Source: Sipunculus nudus (taxonomy: Eukaryota; Annelida; Sipuncula; Golfingiida; Sipunculidae). Taken from it: 64,000 nt of DNA. The stretch lies in contig JAPPUL010000029.1 in assembly GCA_026874595.1 (NCBI GenBank), positions 27,710 to 91,709 of the forward strand. Direction: 5' to 3'. This document shows, piece by piece, positions 10,180 to 25,389 of this stretch. Each line of letters starts with the position of its first letter. Positions within the stretch are counted from its first letter, which is position 1. The notes below the pieces were generated by a model. That model was not told the origin of the DNA and searched no databases. It saw only the letters and a list, made by a program, of their open reading frames with translations. The translations under genes were made by a program, and so were the position numbers.

Positions 10180-12701
10180 GTCATACACTAATATCTCGAA
10201 AGCAATTGTTCAGTTTTTGGAAAATTACCGCTAGGGGGCGCTGCACTGCAACCCCGTACCTACTATCATTGTTTAACCATATCTCCAAAACTACACATTT
10301 TAGGTACATAAACTGTACACCATATGAATTGGCGTTTCGTGGCCTTTCTGCCCATGACCTCTTTTGTTTAATCATACACGGTCCCCGCAAATTTTAGCAA
10401 CTTTGTAAAAATTAAAACCCGCATGCACAAATACATATGCCATCACGCATGCATGCACGCGTTTTAGTATGAAAGACAGACACGCTTTCCCGTGACTGCA
10501 AAAATAATACCGTTCGCCGTATAAAATAAGTGACCACAGGCACTCTTTGCGGGCCGGTTTGCCATTTCTGTCGCGTTATAGTTTATTGCTTGCCGGAATC
10601 AGAGATTTCGACAAGTATGTTGATCAGTCCCGTTTGTTTGTTTGTCTGTATGTCCCCGCTCTACAGGCCACAATTTTGCACCAATCGTCCCGAAACTTAT
10701 AGATAGAGTGTATAATCGGTTCTTCTCGGAGCCTGTTGTTTTTGGTCATGATCGGTCAAGGGTCAAGGTCAGGGTCACCAAAAAGCTCAAAAACGGTTTT
10801 TTCTTCATACCTTCGTCAAAAATAGCCGTAGGCACCTAATCTGTAGCCCGTTTTATTTGCCACTGCATGGCCACTTCCAACACTGCAAAATTGCCTCATT
10901 GGTTACGCAATTTTGGGGAGAAATCATGGAATTTCGTGATATTTTTCAAATTTGCAGCAATTTTCCTGATTCTGAGATATTTTATGTAGCATAAGAATAT
11001 CTCGAAACGGGTTTTTCAGATTTTGGAAATGGCCGCCAGGGGGCGTTGCAGATGAAAAAACATGAAAATTTGTTTTGGTGCTATACCTCCAGAACTATTA
11101 AACATTGGGCCATTTCCATCACAGCACCTTAAACTAGGGTCCATGGGCTTATTTTTGCGCATAGGTGCCAAAGTGCGCTATTGCCAGATTTCTCTATTTT
11201 TGGGGTAAAACCTTTGAATTTTGAAAATATGCAGTTTTCAGCTTCTAACTCTGTCAGTTTTTATGCTAGAGAGGTCAAAATTTTTGCATCTTGTAGCCCT
11301 TGGTGAGTTCTCGGTGATCCAACCAAAAATCTGGCAAAATCTCGCACCGTTTCTCGGCGAATGAGATTTCGCGATTTCACGGTGACATGCCCTATAGGCC
11401 ACAGATATGCAGGCATCCTTTTGAAACTGATACATGTTACGTCATACACTAATATCTCGAAAGCAATTGTTCAGTTTTTGGAAAATTACCGCTAGGGGGC
11501 GCTGCACTGCAACCCCGTACCTACTATCATTGTTTAACCATATCTCCAAAACTACACATTTTAGGTACATAAACTGTACACCATATGAATTGGCGTTTCG
11601 TGGCCTTTCTGCCCATGACCTCTTTTGTTTAATCATACACGGTCCCCGCAAATTTTAGCAACTTTGTAAAAATTAAAACCCGCATGCACAAATACATATG
11701 CCATCACGCATGCATGCACGCGTTTTAGTATGAAAGACAGACACGCTTTCCCGTGACTGCAAAAATAATACCGTTCGCCGTATAAAATAAGTGACCACAG
11801 GCACTCTTTGCGGGCCGGTTTGCCATTTCTGTCGCGTTATAGTTTATTGCTTGCCGGAATCAGAGATTTCGACAAGTATGTTGATCAGTTCCGTTTGTTT
11901 GTTTGTCTGTATGTCCCCGCTCTACAGGCCACAATTTTGCACCAATCGTCCCGAAACTTATAGATAGAGTGTATAATCGGTTCTTCTCGGAGCCTGTTGT
12001 TTTTGGTCATGATCGGTCAAGGGTCAAGGTCAGGGTCACCAAAAAGCTCAAAAACGGTTTTTTCTTCATACCTTCGTCAAAAATAGCCGTAGGCACCTAA
12101 TCTGTAGCCCGTTTTATTTGCCACTGCATGGCCACTTCCAACACTGCAAAATTGCCTCATTGGTTACGCAATTTTGGGGAGAAATCATGGAATTTCGTGA
12201 TATTTTTCAAATTTGCAGCAATTTTCCTGATTCTGAGATATTTTATGTAGCATAAGAATATCTCGAAACGGGTTTTTCAGATTTTGGAAATGGCCGCCAG
12301 GGGGCGTTGCAGATGAAAAAACATGAAAATTTGTTTTGGTGCTATACCTCCAGAACTATTAAACATTGGGCCATTTCCATCACAGCACCTTAAACTAGGG
12401 TCCATGGGCTTATTTTTGCGCATAGGTGCCAAAGTGCGCTATTGCCAGATTTCTCTATTTTTGGGGTAAAACCTTTGAATTTTGAAAATATGCAGTTTTC
12501 AGCTTCTAACTCTGTCAGTTTTTATGCTAGAGAGGTCAAAATTTTTGCATCTTGTAGCCCTTGGTGAGTTCTCGGTGATCCAACCAAAAATCTGGCAAAA
12601 TCTCGCACCGTTTCTCGGCGAATGAGATTTCGCGATTTCACGGTGACATGCCCTATAGGCCACAGATATGCAGGCATCCTTTTGAAACTGATACATGTTA
12701 C
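10180..12701 (+). repeat. Units 9-10, 13-bp-deletion type
   Basis: Two 1,261-bp units with junctions at 10899/10900 and 12160/12161, where CCTCAT is followed directly by TGGTTACGC. Unit 9 also has the private T-to-C at 10629. Confidence 0.95.
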
Positions 12702-13975
12702 GTCATACACTAATATCTCGAAAGCAATTGTTCAGTTTTTGGAAAATTACCGCTAGGGGGCGCTGCACTGCAACCCCGTACCTACTATCATTGTTTAACC
12801 ATATCTCCAAAACTACACATTTTAGGTACATAAACTGTACACCATATGAATTGGCGTTTCGTGGCCTTTCTGCCCATGACCTCTTTTGTTTAATCATACA
12901 CGGTCCCCGCAAATTTTAGCAACTTTGTAAAAATTAAAACCCGCATGCACAAATACATATGCCATCACGCATGCATGCACGCGTTTTAGTATGAAAGACA
13001 GACACGCTTTCCCGTGACTGCAAAAATAATACCGTTCGCCGTATAAAATAAGTGACCACAGGCACTCTTTGCGGGCCGGTTTGCCATTTCTGTCGCGTTA
13101 TAGTTTATTGCTTGCCGGAATCAGAGATTTCGACAAGTATGTTGATCAGTTCCGTTTGTTTGTTTGTCTGTATGTCCCCGCTCTACAGGCCACAATTTTG
13201 CACCAATCGTCCCGAAACTTATAGATAGAGTGTATAATCGGTTCTTCTCGGAGCCTGTTGTTTTTGGTCATGATCGGTCAAGGGTCAAGGTCAGGGTCAC
13301 CAAAAAGCTCAAAAACGGTTTTTTCTTCATACCTTCGTCAAAAATAGCCGTAGGCACCTAATCTGTAGCCCGTTTTATTTGCCACTGCATGGCCACTTCC
13401 AACACTGCAAAATTGCCTCATTTCGCTGTTACCATGGTTACGCAATTTTGGGGAGAAATCATGGAATTTCGTGATATTTTTCAAATTTGCAGCAATTTTC
13501 CTGATTCTGAGATATTTTATGTAGCATAAGAATATCTCGAAACGGGTTTTTCAGATTTTGGAAATGGCCGCCAGGGGGCGTTGCAGATGAAAAAACATGA
13601 AAATTTGTTTTGGTGCTATACCTCCAGAACTATTAAACATTGGGCCATTTCCATCACAGCACCTTAAACTAGGGTCCATGGGCTTATTTTTGCGCATAGG
13701 TGCCAAAGTGCGCTATTGCCAGATTTCTCTATTTTTGGGGTAAAACCTTTGAATTTTGAAAATATGCAGTTTTCAGCTTCTAACTCTGTCAGTTTTTATG
13801 CTAGAGAGGTCAAAATTTTTGCATCTTGTAGCCCTTGGTGAGTTCTCGGTGATCCAACCAAAAATCTGGCAAAATCTCGCACCGTTTCTCGGCGAATGAG
13901 ATTTCGCGATTTCACGGTGACATGCCCTATAGGCCACAGATATGCAGGCATCCTTTTGAAACTGATACATGTTAC
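12702..13975 (+). repeat. Unit 11, full length
   Basis: A standard 1,274-bp unit between the deletion pair and the C525 unit. Confidence 0.95.
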
Positions 13976-15249
13976 GTCATACACTAATATCTCGAAAGCA
14001 ATTGTTCAGTTTTTGGAAAATTACCGCTAGGGGGCGCTGCACTGCAACCCCGTACCTACTATCATTGTTTAACCATATCTCCAAAACTACACATTTTAGG
14101 TACATAAACTGTACACCATATGAATTGGCGTTTCGTGGCCTTTCTGCCCATGACCTCTTTTGTTTAATCATACACGGTCCCCGCAAATTTTAGCAACTTT
14201 GTAAAAATTAAAACCCGCATGCACAAATACATATGCCATCACGCATGCATGCACGCGTTTTAGTATGAAAGACAGACACGCTTTCCCGTGACTGCAAAAA
14301 TAATACCGTTCGCCGTATAAAATAAGTGACCACAGGCACTCTTTGCGGGCCGGTTTGCCATTTCTGTCGCGTTATAGTTTATTGCTTGCCGGAATCAGAG
14401 ATTTCGACAAGTATGTTGATCAGTTCCGTTTGTTTGTTTGTCTGTATGTCCCCGCTCTACAGGCCACAATTTTGCACCAATCGTCCCGAAACTTATAGAC
14501 AGAGTGTATAATCGGTTCTTCTCGGAGCCTGTTGTTTTTGGTCATGATCGGTCAAGGGTCAAGGTCAGGGTCACCAAAAAGCTCAAAAACGGTTTTTTCT
14601 TCATACCTTCGTCAAAAATAGCCGTAGGCACCTAATCTGTAGCCCGTTTTATTTGCCACTGCATGGCCACTTCCAACACTGCAAAATTGCCTCATTTCGC
14701 TGTTACCATGGTTACGCAATTTTGGGGAGAAATCATGGAATTTCGTGATATTTTTCAAATTTGCAGCAATTTTCCTGATTCTGAGATATTTTATGTAGCA
14801 TAAGAATATCTCGAAACGGGTTTTTCAGATTTTGGAAATGGCCGCCAGGGGGCGTTGCAGATGAAAAAACATGAAAATTTGTTTTGGTGCTATACCTCCA
14901 GAACTATTAAACATTGGGCCATTTCCATCACAGCACCTTAAACTAGGGTCCATGGGCTTATTTTTGCGCATAGGTGCCAAAGTGCGCTATTGCCAGATTT
15001 CTCTATTTTTGGGGTAAAACCTTTGAATTTTGAAAATATGCAGTTTTCAGCTTCTAACTCTGTCAGTTTTTATGCTAGAGAGGTCAAAATTTTTGCATCT
15101 TGTAGCCCTTGGTGAGTTCTCGGTGATCCAACCAAAAATCTGGCAAAATCTCGCACCGTTTCTCGGCGAATGAGATTTCGCGATTTCACGGTGACATGCC
15201 CTATAGGCCACAGATATGCAGGCATCCTTTTGAAACTGATACATGTTAC
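13976..15249 (+). repeat. Unit 12, C525 variant
   Basis: A 1,274-bp unit with C at 14500. The change removes an in-frame TAG, which lets a 61-codon frame open at 14326; this has no coding meaning. Confidence 0.93.
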
Positions 15250-16523
15250 GTCATACACTAATATCTCGAAAGCAATTGTTCAGTTTTTGGAAAATTACCG
15301 CTAGGGGGCGCTGCACTGCAACCCCGTACCTACTATCATTGTTTAACCATATCTCCAAAACTACACATTTTAGGTACATAAACTGTACACCATATGAATT
15401 GGCGTTTCGTGGCCTTTCTGCCCATGACCTCTTTTGTTTAATCATACACGGTCCCCGCAAATTTTAGCAACTTTGTAAAAATTAAAACCCGCATGCACAA
15501 ATACATATGCCATCACGCATGCATGCACGCGTTTTAGTATGAAAGACAGACACGCTTTCCCGTGACTGCAAAAATAATACCGTTCGCCGTATAAAATAAG
15601 TGACCACAGGCACTCTTTGCGGGCCGGTTTGCCATTTCTGTCGCGTTATAGTTTATTGCTTGCCGGAATCAGAGATTTCGACAAGTATGTTGATCAGTTC
15701 CGTTTGTTTGTTTGTCTGTATGTCCCCGCTCTACAGGCCACAATTTTGCACCAATCGTCCCGAAACTTATAGATAGAGTGTATAATCGGTTCTTCTCGGA
15801 GCCTGTTGTTTTTGGTCATGATCGGTCAAGGGTCAAGGTCAGGGTCACCAAAAAGCTCAAAAACGGTTTTTTCTTCATACCTTCGTCAAAAATAGCCGTA
15901 GGCACCTAATCTGTAGCCCGTTTTATTTGCCACTGCATGGCCACTTCCAACACTGCAAAATTGCCTCATTTCGCTGTTACCATGGTTACGCAATTTTGGG
16001 GAGAAATCATGGAATTTCGTGATATTTTTCAAATTTGCAGCAATTTTCCTGATTCTGAGATATTTTATGTAGCATAAGAATATCTCGAAACGGGTTTTTC
16101 AGATTTTGGAAATGGCCGCCAGGGGGCGTTGCAGATGAAAAAACATGAAAATTTGTTTTGGTGCTATACCTCCAGAACTATTAAACATTGGGCCATTTCC
16201 ATCACAGCACCTTAAACTAGGGTCCATGGGCTTATTTTTGCGCATAGGTGCCAAAGTGCGCTATTGCCAGATTTCTCTATTTTTGGGGTAAAACCTTTGA
16301 ATTTTGAAAATATGCAGTTTTCAGCTTCTAACTCTGTCAGTTTTTATGCTAGAGAGGTCAAAATTTTTGCATCTTGTAGCCCTTGGTGAGTTCTCGGTGA
16401 TCCAACCAAAAATCTGGCAAAATCTCGCACCGTTTCTCGGCGAATGAGATTTCGCGATTTCACGGTGACATGCCCTATAGGCCACAGATATGCAGGCTTC
16501 CTTTTGAAACTGATACATGTTAC
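15250..16523 (+). repeat. Unit 13, T1249 variant
   Basis: A-to-T at 16498 (GCAGGCTTCC for GCAGGCATCC). Only unit 23 shares it. Confidence 0.93.
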
Positions 16524-19500
16524 GTCATACACTAATATCTCGAAAGCAATTGTTCAGTTTTTGGAAAATTACCGCTAGGGGGCGCTGCACTGCAACCCCG
16601 TACCTACTATCATTGTTTAACCATATCTCCAAAACTACACATTTTAGGTACATAAACTGTACACCATATGAATTGGCGTTTCGTGGCCTTTCTGCCCATG
16701 ACCTCTTTTGTTTAATCATACACGGTCCCCGCAAATTTTAGCAACTTTGTAAAAATTAAAACCCGCATGCACAAATACATATGCCATCACGCATGCATGC
16801 ACGCGTTTTAGTATGAAAGACAGACACGCTTTCCCGTGACTGCAAAAATAATACCGTTCGCCGTATAAAATAAGTGACCACAGGCACTCTTTGCGGGCCG
16901 GTTTGCCATTTCTGTCGCGTTATAGTTTATTGCTTGCCGGAATCAGAGATTTCGACAAGTATGTTGATCAGTTCCGTTTGTTTGTTTGTCTGTATGTCCC
17001 CGCTCTACAGGCCACAATTTTGCACCAATCGTCCCGAAACTTATAGATAGAGTGTATAATCGGTTCTTCTCGGAGCCTGTTGTTTTTGGTCATGATCGGT
17101 CAAGGGTCAAGGTCAGGGTCACCAAAAAGCTCAAAAACGGTTTTTTCTTCATACCTTCGTCAAAAATAGCCGTAGGCACCTAATCTGTAGCCCGTTTTAT
17201 TTGCCACTGCATGGCCACTTCCAACACTGCAAAATTGCCTCATTTCGCTGTTACCATGGTTACGCAATTTTGGGGAGAAATCATGGAATTTCGTGATATT
17301 TTTCAAATTTGCAGCAATTTTCCTGATTCTGAGATATTTTATGTAGCATAAGAATATCTCGAAACGGGTTTTTCAGATTTTGGAAATGGCCGCCAGGGGG
17401 CGTTGCAGATGAAAAAACATGAAAATTTGTTTTGGTGCTATACCTCCAGAACTATTAAACATTGGGCCATTTCCATCACAGCACCTTAAACTAGGGTCCA
17501 TGGGCTTATTTTTGCGCATAGGTGCCAAAGTGCGCTATTGCCAGATTTCTCTATTTTTGGGGTAAAACCTTTGAATTTTGAAAATATGCAGTTTTCAGCT
17601 TCTAACTCTGTCAGTTTTTATGCTAGAGAGGTCAAAATTTTTGCATCTTGTAGCCCTTGGTGAGTTCTCGGTGATCCAACCAAAAATCTGGCAAAATCTC
17701 GCACCGTTTCTCGGCGAATGAGATTTCGCGATTTCACGGTGACATGCCCTATAGGCCACAGATATGCAGGCATCCTTTTGAAACTGATACATGTTACGTC
17801 ATACACTAATATCTCGAAAGCAATTGTTCAGTTTTTGGAAAATTACCGCTAGGGGGCGCTGCACTGCAACCCCGTACCTACTATCATTGTTTAACCATAT
17901 CTCCAAAACTACACATTTTAGGTACATAAACTGTACACCATATGAATTGGCGTTTCGTGGCCTTTCTGCCCATGACCTCTTTTGTTTAATCATACACGGT
18001 CCCCGCAAATTTTAGCAACTTTGTAAAAATTAAAACCCGCATGCACAAATACATATGCCATCACGCATGCATGCACGCGTTTTAGTATGAAAGACAGACA
18101 CGCTTTCCCGTGACTGCAAAAATAATACCGTTCGCCGTATAAAATAAGTGACCACAGGCACTCTTTGCGGGCCGGTTTGCCATTTCTGTCGCGTTATAGT
18201 TTATTGCTTGCCGGAATCAGAGATTTCGACAAGTATGTTGATCAGTTCCGTTTGTTTGTTTGTCTGTATGTCCCCGCTCTACAGGCCACAATTTTGCACC
18301 AATCGTCCCGAAACTTATAGATAGAGTGTATAATCGGTTCTTCTCGGAGCCTGTTGTTTTTGGTCATGATCGGTCAAGGGTCAAGGTCAGGGTCACCAAA
18401 AAGCTCAAAAACGGTTTTTTCTTCATACCTTCGTCAAAAATAGCCGTAGGCACCTAATCTGTAGCCCGTTTTATTTGCCACTGCATGGCCACTTCCAACA
18501 CTGCAAAATTGCCTCATTTCGCTGTTACCATGGTTACGCAATTTTGGGGAGAAATCATGGAATTTCGTGATATTTTTCAAATTTGCAGCAATTTTCCTGA
18601 TTCTGAGATATTTTATGTAGCATAAGAATATCTCGAAACGGGTTTTTCAGATTTTGGAAATGGCCGCCAGGGGGCGTTGCAGATGAAAAAACATGAAAAT
18701 TTGTTTTGGTGCTATACCTCCAGAACTATTAAACATTGGGCCATTTCCATCACAGCACCTTAAACTAGGGTCCATGGGCTTATTTTTGCGCATAGGTGCC
18801 AAAGTGCGCTATTGCCAGATTTCTCTATTTTTGGGGTAAAACCTTTGAATTTTGAAAATATGCAGTTTTCAGCTTCTAACTCTGTCAGTTTTTATGCTAG
18901 AGAGGTCAAAATTTTTGCATCTTGTAGCCCTTGGTGAGTTCTCGGTGATCCAACCAAAAATCTGGCAAAATCTCGCACCGTTTCTCGGCGAATGAGATTT
19001 CGCGATTTCACGGTGACATGCCCTATAGGCCACAGATATGCAGGCATCCTTTTGAAACTGATACATGTTACGTCATACACTAATATCTCGAAAGCAATTG
19101 TTCAGTTTTTGGAAAATTACCGCTAGGGGGCGCTGCACTGCAACCCCGTACCTACTATCATTGTTTAACCATATCTCCAAAACTACACATTTTAGGTACA
19201 TAAACTGTACACCATATGAATTGGCGTTTCGTGGCCTTTCTGCCCATGACCTCTTTTGTTTAATCATACACGGTCCCCGCAAATTTTAGCAACTTTGTAA
19301 AAATTAAAACCCGCATGCACAAATACATATGCCATCACGCATGCATGCACGCGTTTTAGTATGAAAGACAGACACGCTTTCCCGTGACTGCAAAAATAAT
19401 ACCGTTCGCCGTATAAAATAAGTGACCACAGGCACTCTTTGCGGGCCGGTTTGCCATTTCTGTCGCGTTATAGTTTATTGCTTGCCGGAATCAGAGATTT

Positions 19501-20345
19501 CGACAAGTATGTTGATCAGTTCCGTTTGTTTGTTTGTCTGTATGTCCCCGCTCTACAGGCCACAATTTTGCACCAATCGTCCCGAAACTTATAGATAGAG
19601 TGTATAATCGGTTCTTCTCGGAGCCTGTTGTTTTTGGTCATGATCGGTCAAGGGTCAAGGTCAGGGTCACCAAAAAGCTCAAAAACGGTTTTTTCTTCAT
19701 ACCTTCGTCAAAAATAGCCGTAGGCACCTAATCTGTAGCCCGTTTTATTTGCCACTGCATGGCCACTTCCAACACTGCAAAATTGCCTCATTTCGCTGTT
19801 ACCATGGTTACGCAATTTTGGGGAGAAATCATGGAATTTCGTGATATTTTTCAAATTTGCAGCAATTTTCCTGATTCTGAGATATTTTATGTAGCATAAG
19901 AATATCTCGAAACGGGTTTTTCAGATTTTGGAAATGGCCGCCAGGGGGCGTTGCAGATGAAAAAACATGAAAATTTGTTTTGGTGCTATACCTCCAGAAC
20001 TATTAAACATTGGGCCATTTCCATCACAGCACCTTAAACTAGGGTCCATGGGCTTATTTTTGCGCATAGGTGCCAAAGTGCGCTATTGCCAGATTTCTCT
20101 ATTTTTGGGGTAAAACCTTTGAATTTTGAAAATATGCAGTTTTCAGCTTCTAACTCTGTCAGTTTTTATGCTAGAGAGGTCAAAATTTTTGCATCTTGTA
20201 GCCCTTGGTGAGTTCTCGGTGATCCAACCAAAAATCTGGCAAAATCTCGCACCGTTTCTCGGCGAATGAGATTTCGCGATTTCACGGTGACATGCCCTAT
20301 AGGCCACAGATATGCAGGCATCCTTTTGAAACTGATACATGTTAC
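16524..20345 (+). repeat. Units 14-16, full length
   Basis: Three standard 1,274-bp units with no variant noticed. Confidence 0.95.
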
Positions 20346-23300
20346 GTCATACACTAATATCTCGAAAGCAATTGTTCAGTTTTTGGAAAATTACCGCTAG
20401 GGGGCGCTGCACTGCAACCCCGTACCTACTATCATTGTTTAACCATATCTCCAAAACTACACATTTTAGGTACATAAACTGTACACCATATGAATTGGCG
20501 TTTCGTGGCCTTTCTGCCCATGACCTCTTTTGTTTAATCATACACGGTCCCCGCAAATTTTAGCAACTTTGTAAAAATTAAAACCCGCATGCACAAATAC
20601 ATATGCCATCACGCATGCATGCACGCGTTTTAGTATGAAAGACAGACACGCTTTCCCGTGACTGCAAAAATAATACCGTTCGCCGTATAAAATAAGTGAC
20701 CACAGGCACTCTTTGCGGGCCGGTTTGCCATTTCTGTCGCGTTATAGTTTATTGCTTGCCGGAATCAGAGATTTCGACAAGTATGTTGATCAGTTCCGTT
20801 TGTTTGTTTGTCTGTATGTCCCCGCTCTACAGGCCACAATTTTGCACCAATCGTCCCGAAACTTATAGATAGAGTGTATAATCGGTTCTTCTCGGAGCCT
20901 GTTGTTTTTGGTCATGATCGGTCAAGGGTCAAGGTCAGGGTCACCAAAAAGCTCAAAAACGGTTTTTTCTTCATACCTTCGTCAAAAATAGCCGTAGGCA
21001 CCTAATCTGTAGCCCGTTTTATTTGCCACTGCATGGCCACTTCCAACACTGCAAAATTGCCTCATTGGTTACGCAATTTTGGGGAGAAATCATGGAATTT
21101 CGTGATATTTTTCAAATTTGCAGCAATTTTCCTGATTCTGAGATATTTTATGTAGCATAAGAATATCTCGAAACGGGTTTTTCAGATTTTGGAAATGGCC
21201 GCCAGGGGGCGTTGCAGATGAAAAAACATGAAAATTTGTTTTGGTGCTATACCTCCAGAACTATTAAACATTGGGCCATTTCCATCACAGCACCTTAAAC
21301 TAGGGTCCATGGGCTTATTTTTGCGCATAGGTGCCAAAGTGCGCTATTGCCAGATTTCTCTATTTTTGGGGTAAAACCTTTGAATTTTGAAAATATGCAG
21401 TTTTCAGCTTCTAACTCTGTCAGTTTTTATGCTAGAGAGGTCAAAATTTTTGCATCTTGTAGCCCTTGGTGAGTTCTCGGTGATCCAACCAAAAATCTGG
21501 CAAAATCTCGCACCGTTTCTCGGCGAATGAGATTTCGCGATTTCACGGTGACATGCCCTATAGGCCACAGATATGCAGGCATCCTTTTGAAACTGATACA
21601 TGTTACGTCATACACTAATATCTCGAAAGCAATTGTTCAGTTTTTGGAAAATTACCGCTAGGGGGCGCTGCACTGCAACCCCGTACCTACTATCATTGTT
21701 TAACCATATCTCCAAAACTACACATTTTAGGTACATAAACTGTACACCATATGAATTGGCGTTTCGTGGCCTTTCTGCCCATGACCTCTTTTGTTTAATC
21801 ATACACGGTCCCCGCAAATTTTAGCAACTTTGTAAAAATTAAAACCCGCATGCACAAATACATATGCCATCACGCATGCATGCACGCGTTTTAGTATGAA
21901 AGACAGACACGCTTTCCCGTGACTGCAAAAATAATACCGTTCGCCGTATAAAATAAGTGACCACAGGCACTCTTTGCGGGCCGGTTTGCCATTTCTGTCG
22001 CGTTATAGTTTATTGCTTGCCGGAATCAGAGATTTCGACAAGTATGTTGATCAGTTCCGTTTGTTTGTTTGTCTGTATGTCCCCGCTCTACAGGCCACAA
22101 TTTTGCACCAATCGTCCCGAAACTTATAGATAGAGTGTATAATCGGTTCTTCTCGGAGCCTGTTGTTTTTGGTCATGATCGGTCAAGGGTCAAGGTCAGG
22201 GTCACCAAAAAGCTCAAAAACGGTTTTTTCTTCATACCTTCGTCAAAAATAGCCGTAGGCACCTAATCTGTAGCCCGTTTTATTTGCCACTGCATGGCCA
22301 CTTCCAACACTGCAAAATTGCCTCATTGGTTACGCAATTTTGGGGAGAAATCATGGAATTTCGTGATATTTTTCAAATTTGCAGCAATTTTCCTGATTCT
22401 GAGATATTTTATGTAGCATAAGAATATCTCGAAACGGGTTTTTCAGATTTTGGAAATGGCCGCCAGGGGGCGTTGCAGATGAAAAAACATGAAAATTTGT
22501 TTTGGTGCTATACCTCCAGAACTATTAAACATTGGGCCATTTCCATCACAGCACCTTAAACTAGGGTCCATGGGCTTATTTTTGCGCATAGGTGCCAAAG
22601 TGCGCTATTGCCAGATTTCTCTATTTTTGGGGTAAAACCTTTGAATTTTGAAAATATGCAGTTTTCAGCTTCTAACTCTGTCAGTTTTTATGCTAGAGAG
22701 GTCAAAATTTTTGCATCTTGTAGCCCTTGGTGAGTTCTCGGTGATCCAACCAAAAATCTGGCAAAATCTCGCACCGTTTCTCGGCGAATGAGATTTCGCG
22801 ATTTCACGGTGACATGCCCTATAGGCCACAGATATGCAGGCATCCTTTTGAAACTGATACATGTTACGTCATACACTAATATCTCGAAAGCAATTGTTCA
22901 GTTTTTGGAAAATTACCGCTAGGGGGCGCTGCACTGCAACCCCGTACCTACTATCATTGTTTAACCATATCTCCAAAACTACACATTTTAGGTACATAAA
23001 CTGTACACCATATGAATTGGCGTTTCGTGGCCTTTCTGCCCATGACCTCTTTTGTTTAATCATACACGGTCCCCGCAAATTTTAGCAACTTTGTAAAAAT
23101 TAAAACCCGCATGCACAAATACATATGCCATCACGCATGCATGCACGCGTTTTAGTATGAAAGACAGACACGCTTTCCCGTGACTGCAAAAATAATACCG
23201 TTCGCCGTATAAAATAAGTGACCACAGGCACTCTTTGCGGGCCGGTTTGCCATTTCTGTCGCGTTATAGTTTATTGCTTGCCGGAATCAGAGATTTCGAC

Positions 23301-25389
23301 AAGTATGTTGATCAGTTCCGTTTGTTTGTTTGTCTGTATGTCCCCGCTCTACAGGCCACAATTTTGCACCAATCGTCCCGAAACTTATAGATAGAGTGTA
23401 TAATCGGTTCTTCTCGGAGCCTGTTGTTTTTGGTCATGATCGGTCAAGGGTCAAGGTCAGGGTCACCAAAAAGCTCAAAAACGGTTTTTTCTTCATACCT
23501 TCGTCAAAAATAGCCGTAGGCACCTAATCTGTAGCCCGTTTTATTTGCCACTGCATGGCCACTTCCAACACTGCAAAATTGCCTCATTGGTTACGCAATT
23601 TTGGGGAGAAATCATGGAATTTCGTGATATTTTTCAAATTTGCAGCAATTTTCCTGATTCTGAGATATTTTATGTAGCATAAGAATATCTCGAAACGGGT
23701 TTTTCAGATTTTGGAAATGGCCGCCAGGGGGCGTTGCAGATGAAAAAACATGAAAATTTGTTTTGGTGCTATACCTCCAGAACTATTAAACATTGGGCCA
23801 TTTCCATCACAGCACCTTAAACTAGGGTCCATGGGCTTATTTTTGCGCATAGGTGCCAAAGTGCGCTATTGCCAGATTTCTCTATTTTTGGGGTAAAACC
23901 TTTGAATTTTGAAAATATGCAGTTTTCAGCTTCTAACTCTGTCAGTTTTTATGCTAGAGAGGTCAAAATTTTTGCATCTTGTAGCCCTTGGTGAGTTCTC
24001 GGTGATCCAACCAAAAATCTGGCAAAATCTCGCACCGTTTCTCGGCGAATGAGATTTCGCGATTTCACGGTGACATGCCCTATAGGCCACAGATATGCAG
24101 GCATCCTTTTGAAACTGATACATGTTACGTCATACACTAATATCTCGAAAGCAATTGTTCAGTTTTTGGAAAATTACCGCTAGGGGGCGCTGCACTGCAA
24201 CCCCGTACCTACTATCATTGTTTAACCATATCTCCAAAACTACACATTTTAGGTACATAAACTGTACACCATATGAATTGGCGTTTCGTGGCCTTTCTGC
24301 CCATGACCTCTTTTGTTTAATCATACACGGTCCCCGCAAATTTTAGCAACTTTGTAAAAATTAAAACCCGCATGCACAAATACATATGCCATCACGCATG
24401 CATGCACGCGTTTTAGTATGAAAGACAGACACGCTTTCCCGTGACTGCAAAAATAATACCGTTCGCCGTATAAAATAAGTGACCACAGGCACTCTTTGCG
24501 GGCCGGTTTGCCATTTCTGTCGCGTTATAGTTTATTGCTTGCCGGAATCAGAGATTTCGACAAGTATGTTGATCAGTTCCGTTTGTTTGTTTGTCTGTAT
24601 GTCCCCGCTCTACAGGCCACAATTTTGCACCAATCGTCCCGAAACTTATAGATAGAGTGTATAATCGGTTCTTCTCGGAGCCTGTTGTTTTTGGTCATGA
24701 TCGGTCAAGGGTCAAGGTCAGGGTCACCAAAAAGCTCAAAAACGGTTTTTTCTTCATACCTTCGTCAAAAATAGCCGTAGGCACCTAATCTGTAGCCCGT
24801 TTTATTTGCCACTGCATGGCCACTTCCAACACTGCAAAATTGCCTCATTGGTTACGCAATTTTGGGGAGAAATCATGGAATTTCGTGATATTTTTCAAAT
24901 TTGCAGCAATTTTCCTGATTCTGAGATATTTTATGTAGCATAAGAATATCTCGAAACGGGTTTTTCAGATTTTGGAAATGGCCGCCAGGGGGCGTTGCAG
25001 ATGAAAAAACATGAAAATTTGTTTTGGTGCTATACCTCCAGAACTATTAAACATTGGGCCATTTCCATCACAGCACCTTAAACTAGGGTCCATGGGCTTA
25101 TTTTTGCGCATAGGTGCCAAAGTGCGCTATTGCCAGATTTCTCTATTTTTGGGGTAAAACCTTTGAATTTTGAAAATATGCAGTTTTCAGCTTCTAACTC
25201 TGTCAGTTTTTATGCTAGAGAGGTCAAAATTTTTGCATCTTGTAGCCCTTGGTGAGTTCTCGGTGATCCAACCAAAAATCTGGCAAAATCTCGCACCGTT
25301 TCTCGGCGAATGAGATTTCGCGATTTCACGGTGACATGCCCTATAGGCCACAGATATGCAGGCATCCTTTTGAAACTGATACATGTTAC
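20346..25389 (+). repeat. Units 17-20, four consecutive 13-bp-deletion units
   Basis: The longest run of 1,261-bp units, with junctions at 21065, 22326, 23587 and 24848. It spans the border of the two higher-order copies: two units end copy 1 and two begin copy 2. Confidence 0.95.

Larger units (their letters stand above)
10180..22867 (+). repeat. Higher-order repeat copy 1 (units 9-18, 12,688 bp)
   Basis: Ten units in the order: deletion, deletion, full, C525, T1249, full, full, full, deletion, deletion. The same order and exact total length follow immediately in the next block. Within this copy, unit 9 has a private T-to-C at 10629 that is not present at the matching place in copy 2 (23317). 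The block limits could shift by part of a unit either way. Confidence 0.8.
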